Positions 5,979 to 7,827 of a DNA stretch of 7,827 nucleotides are shown in pieces (within the stretch, counting starts at the first letter, position 1; every line of letters begins with the position of its first letter). The notes under the pieces were generated by a model, which ran no database searches, was not told the origin of the DNA, and was given only the letters and a program-made list of their open reading frames with translations. Source of the stretch: an uncultured Oscillospiraceae bacterium (GTDB taxonomy: Bacteria; Bacillota; Clostridia; UBA1212; UBA1255); NCBI GenBank assembly GCA_902462635.1, contig CABQCN010000050.1:1-7827 (forward strand), written 5' to 3'. The translations under genes and the position numbers were made by a program.

Positions 5979-5993
5979 CAACAGTGGTATAAT
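5966..5993 (+). promoter_or_regulatory. Sigma-A promoter of hsp20
   Basis: TTGACA (5966–5971) and TATAAT (5988–5993), both perfect consensus hexamers, are spaced by 16 bases. The -35 lies within the spacer and right arm of the CIRCE element. Transcription would start at about 6000, leaving a leader of roughly 108 bases. Confidence 0.9.
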
Positions 5994-5999
5994 ACAATC

Positions 6000-6060
6000 G
6001 TACCGCAAAGGAAAAGGTCCGGCGCGCAGATTCCGGACGTATATTTTCCGGGCAAAGTAC
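6000..6060 (+). other. Structured 5' leader of hsp20 (nested stems)
   Basis: Three nested complementary segments are visible: GTAC (6000–6003) with GTAC (6057–6060), GGAAAA (6010–6015) with TTTTCC (6044–6049), and GTCCGG (6017–6022) with CCGGAC (6033–6038, 10-base loop). The fold would begin at or next to the predicted transcript start and be followed by an A-rich, apparently open stretch leading to the ribosome binding site at 6095–6099. It could stabilise the mRNA. I see no clear fourU or ROSE thermometer masking the ribosome site. Confidence 0.5.
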
Positions 6061-6107
6061 AAATACTAAAACGCGACGAAGAAGCGAAAGAAATGGAGGA
6101 ATGACTT

Positions 6108-6548
6108 ATGTTGCCAAGTATTTTCGGTGAAGGGTTATTTGATGACTTTTTTGATTTTCCTTTTGATAAAGGTTTCAGAGGTCATGATCCGTTATATGGA
6201 AAACATGGGAAGAATCTCATGAAAACGGATATCAGGGAAAATGGGGATGTTTATGAAATTGCAATCGATCTCCCCGGTTTTAAGAAAGAGGATATAAAAA
6301 TTCATCTGGAAGACGGCTTCCTGACGGTTTCGGCAGAGAAGGCGGTCGATAAAGATGAAAAGGACAAAAATGGCCAGTACATCAGACGGGAACGGTATTG
6401 CGGCCAGTGTTCGAGAAGCTTTTATGTAGGGGAAAACGTTATGGAACACGATATCTCCGCGAAGCTGGAAGACGGAATCCTCAGATTGGGCGTTCCGAAG
6501 AAAGATCCCAAAAAACTTCCGGAAAAGAAATATATTGCAATTGAATAA
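6108..6548 (+). CDS. Small heat shock protein, Hsp20/alpha-crystallin family
   Basis: This is an ATP-independent cytoplasmic holdase that binds unfolding proteins and usually forms large oligomers. The 146-residue length is standard. A phenylalanine-rich N-terminal arm (residues 1–25, with FDDFFDFPFD) precedes the alpha-crystallin domain (about 37–132), which shows MKTDIRENGDVYEIAIDLPG, the following KKEDIKIHLEDGFLTVSAEK, and SFYVGENV. The conserved beta-sandwich end appears as LEDGILRLGVPKK. The C-terminal IxI oligomerisation motif is IAI in KKYIAIE at the very end. ATG 6108 has GGAGG eight bases upstream; ATG 6101 is out of frame. It forms a single-gene transcript, with the HrcA/CIRCE promoter ahead and a strong terminator behind, so expression should rise on heat or protein-folding stress. 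Confidence 0.96.
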   Translation: MLPSIFGEGLFDDFFDFPFDKGFRGHDPLYGKHGKNLMKTDIRENGDVYEIAIDLPGFKKEDIKIHLEDGFLTVSAEKAVDKDEKDKNGQYIRRERYCGQCSRSFYVGENVMEHDISAKLEDGILRLGVPKKDPKKLPEKKYIAIE

Positions 6549-6563
6549 TCCCGTGTTCCCGTA

Positions 6564-6595
6564 CCCTGCCGCCGGAAAAAGCGGCAGGGTTTTTT
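6564..6595 (+). terminator. Strong intrinsic terminator of hsp20
   Basis: CCCTGCCGC (6564–6572) and GCGGCAGGG (6581–6589) form a perfect 9-bp, GC-rich stem with an 8-base loop, followed by six T. It begins 16 bases after the hsp20 stop codon and isolates hsp20 from the next gene. Confidence 0.95.
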
Positions 6596-6597
6596 AT

Positions 6598-6626
6598 TTG
6601 ACTTTGCAAATTCCGTATGTTTAAAT
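6598..6626 (+). promoter_or_regulatory. Candidate promoter of the GNAT gene
   Basis: TTGACT (6598–6603) and TTAAAT (6621–6626) are spaced by 17 bases, right after the hsp20 terminator. The -35 matches consensus at five of six positions, the -10 at four of six. A transcript would start near 6633, inside the palindrome at 6626–6637. Confidence 0.5.
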
Positions 6627-6637
6627 GATACGTATCA
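6626..6637. promoter_or_regulatory. Candidate operator: 12-bp perfect palindrome
   Basis: TGATACGTATCA is a perfect palindrome at the predicted transcription start of the GNAT gene and 10 bases before its ribosome binding site (GGGAGG, 6647–6652). Its position suits a dimeric repressor. I do not recognise the regulator. Confidence 0.4.
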
Positions 6638-6660
6638 AAACGAACAGGGAGGCAGTCGCC

Positions 6661-7827
6661 ATGCATACGCTGGAATTTGCTGCGGAAAAAGATTTTACGG
6701 AACTTACGGATACGGCCAACAGAATTTTTACGGGAAAACAAGAAAACGGTACTTTTACCTATAATCAGCATTTTTTCCAGGAGATCATGCCGAAACTGTA
6801 CAGAGATCCCGCTTCTGCGAAAGAGCATCTGGTGATCCGGGACGACGGCAGGATCACAGGCCTGGTGGGCGTGGTCCGTAATCGGTTATACGCCTGCGGA
6901 CAGGCGCTGCATGCGGCGGGGATCGGTACCGTCGGTACGGATGCAAATTTCCGCGGACGCGGATATATGTCCGAAATGATGCGGGCGGCCGTAGCGTATA
7001 TGAAGAAAGAAAACGTAGACGTCGCCTTTTTGGGCGGCAGCCGGCAGCGATACGAGCATTTCGGATTTACCGCGGCGGGCCTTTGCGCCGTATTCGAACT
7101 AACAAAGCAAAACCTGAAAGACAGCCAGGGCAGGCAGCGCGCCGCGCAATACGGATTTTACCAAATGGAAGGGTGCGGCAGCGACGCGGAGCGTATGCTC
7201 ATCGGCCGTCTCCACAAACAAAAAGCGCTGTATTCTGAACGGATGACGCGGAAACTTGCCGATATTTTACATACATGGGGCAATCAGGTGTTTCTGATCA
7301 CCAGAGACGCCGCGCCCGTCGGATACTTGGTCGGCCGGGACGATGGGATCTGCGAGCTTGAAACGGAAGCAGGCTGTTCTCTCTGTGAAATTTTATACGA
7401 TTATATGCATGCGTTTGATAAAAATCATCTGACAGTCCACGGAATCGGCTTATACGATACGGAAAAGATAACGGCGCTTTCCCGCCGTGCGGAAGATATG
7501 GCATTGCGCAATCCGTGCAGGGCGCTGATCTTAAATTTCACAAACGTCCTTTCAGCATTATTGAACGTCAAAAGCAGGGATACGAAATTATGCGACGGCA
7601 TAATGTCCGTGCGCGTTCTTTCGGATGGCGCCGCCGAACAATTTAGAATTACCGTGGAGGATGGAAAGCCCGCCGTTCATCCCTGCGGCGGCACGCCGGA
7701 TCTTGAAATCAACGCGTTGGATGCCGCGCAGTTGTTCTGCGGGCTGGGATCATCATTCGCCAATCTCGGCTATCGGCTGCCTGCCTGCGCAAACGACTGG
7801 TTTCCGCTGCCGCTCCATATCGAATCC
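6661..7827 (+). CDS. Eis-like GNAT N-acetyltransferase with C-terminal SCP2-like domain, 3' end cut by window edge
   Basis: The reading frame is open for 389 codons from ATG 6661 to the right edge with no stop. ATG 6661 follows GGGAGG at an 8-base spacing. The first 150 or so residues are a GNAT domain: the acetyl-CoA loop is NFRGRGYMSEMM (96–107), and Y131 in RYEHFGF sits where Eis proteins carry their catalytic tyrosine. A second, degenerate GNAT-like middle region and a C-terminal sterol-carrier-like domain (about 290–389, with MSVRV, FRITVEDGKP and LEINALDAAQLFCGLGS) complete the Eis architecture. The visible length and the terminal DWFPLPLHIES suggest only a few residues are missing. Family members acetylate amines, including aminoglycosides and protein lysines in Eis itself, but most clostridial members have no known substrate. 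No signal peptide is seen, so it is probably cytoplasmic. Confidence 0.87.
   Translation, partial: MHTLEFAAEKDFTELTDTANRIFTGKQENGTFTYNQHFFQEIMPKLYRDPASAKEHLVIRDDGRITGLVGVVRNRLYACGQALHAAGIGTVGTDANFRGRGYMSEMMRAAVAYMKKENVDVAFLGGSRQRYEHFGFTAAGLCAVFELTKQNLKDSQGRQRAAQYGFYQMEGCGSDAERMLIGRLHKQKALYSERMTRKLADILHTWGNQVFLITRDAAPVGYLVGRDDGICELETEAGCSLCEILYDYMHAFDKNHLTVHGIGLYDTEKITALSRRAEDMALRNPCRALILNFTNVLSALLNVKSRDTKLCDGIMSVRVLSDGAAEQFRITVEDGKPAVHPCGGTPDLEINALDAAQLFCGLGSSFANLGYRLPACANDWFPLPLHIES

Noticed and set aside
6095..6107. RNA thermometer (fourU or ROSE) at the hsp20 ribosome site
   Set aside because: No run of U or ROSE-like segment in the leader pairs convincingly with GGAGG; only a 5-base ATTCC/GGAAT match was found.
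6481..6828. Minus-strand frame across the hsp20 3' end and the GNAT start
   Set aside because: It crosses the hsp20 terminator and two well-supported plus-strand genes and has no homology that I recognise.
1..7827. Mobile element, CRISPR or defence system
   Set aside because: No transposase, integrase, phage, toxin or Cas-like product, no terminal inverted repeats and no regularly spaced repeats were seen in the window.

Overview
This window looks like a chromosomal segment from a mid-GC, Gram-positive anaerobe of the class Clostridia. The grounds are the cmk–plsC–ispH gene order typical of that group, strong GGAGG ribosome binding sites, near-consensus sigma-A promoters, a HutP-family gene of the clostridial type, and an HrcA/CIRCE-controlled small heat shock protein. 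A gut organism is plausible, but I cannot name a genus from this sequence alone. No mobile element, CRISPR array, tRNA or rRNA is visible.

The left three quarters (about 1–5809) is one run of minus-strand genes. Read in transcription order they are: a TIM-barrel sugar isomerase/epimerase-like protein, a Gfo/Idh/MocA oxidoreductase, a class C beta-lactamase-like serine hydrolase, a HutP-family protein, cytidylate kinase (cmk), a 1-acylglycerol-3-phosphate acyltransferase (plsC) and IspH. IspH starts at TTG and runs off the left edge. The first two genes share a near-perfect promoter (5853–5881) and probably form a small sugar-modifying unit that ends at a likely intrinsic terminator (3738–3785). 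The following genes are packed very tightly. hutP, cmk, plsC and ispH overlap one another by 11, 14 and 20 bases, so they are probably translationally coupled and tie nucleotide, phospholipid and isoprenoid precursor synthesis together.

The intergenic region 5810–6107 is a divergent control region. Leftward it carries the sugar-unit promoter with a LacI/CcpA-like palindrome behind it. Rightward it carries a CIRCE operator overlapping a sigma-A promoter, then a 5' leader predicted to fold into nested stems in front of an Hsp20 gene.

The right end is plus strand: hsp20 with a strong terminator, then an Eis-like GNAT acetyltransferase preceded by a 12-bp perfect palindrome. The acetyltransferase is open to the right edge.

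No clearly unprecedented multi-gene system is evident. The best leads are a HutP-like RNA-binding protein inside a housekeeping operon, overlapping alternative RNA hairpins ahead of the serine hydrolase, the structured hsp20 leader, and the orphan oxidoreductase/TIM-barrel pair.
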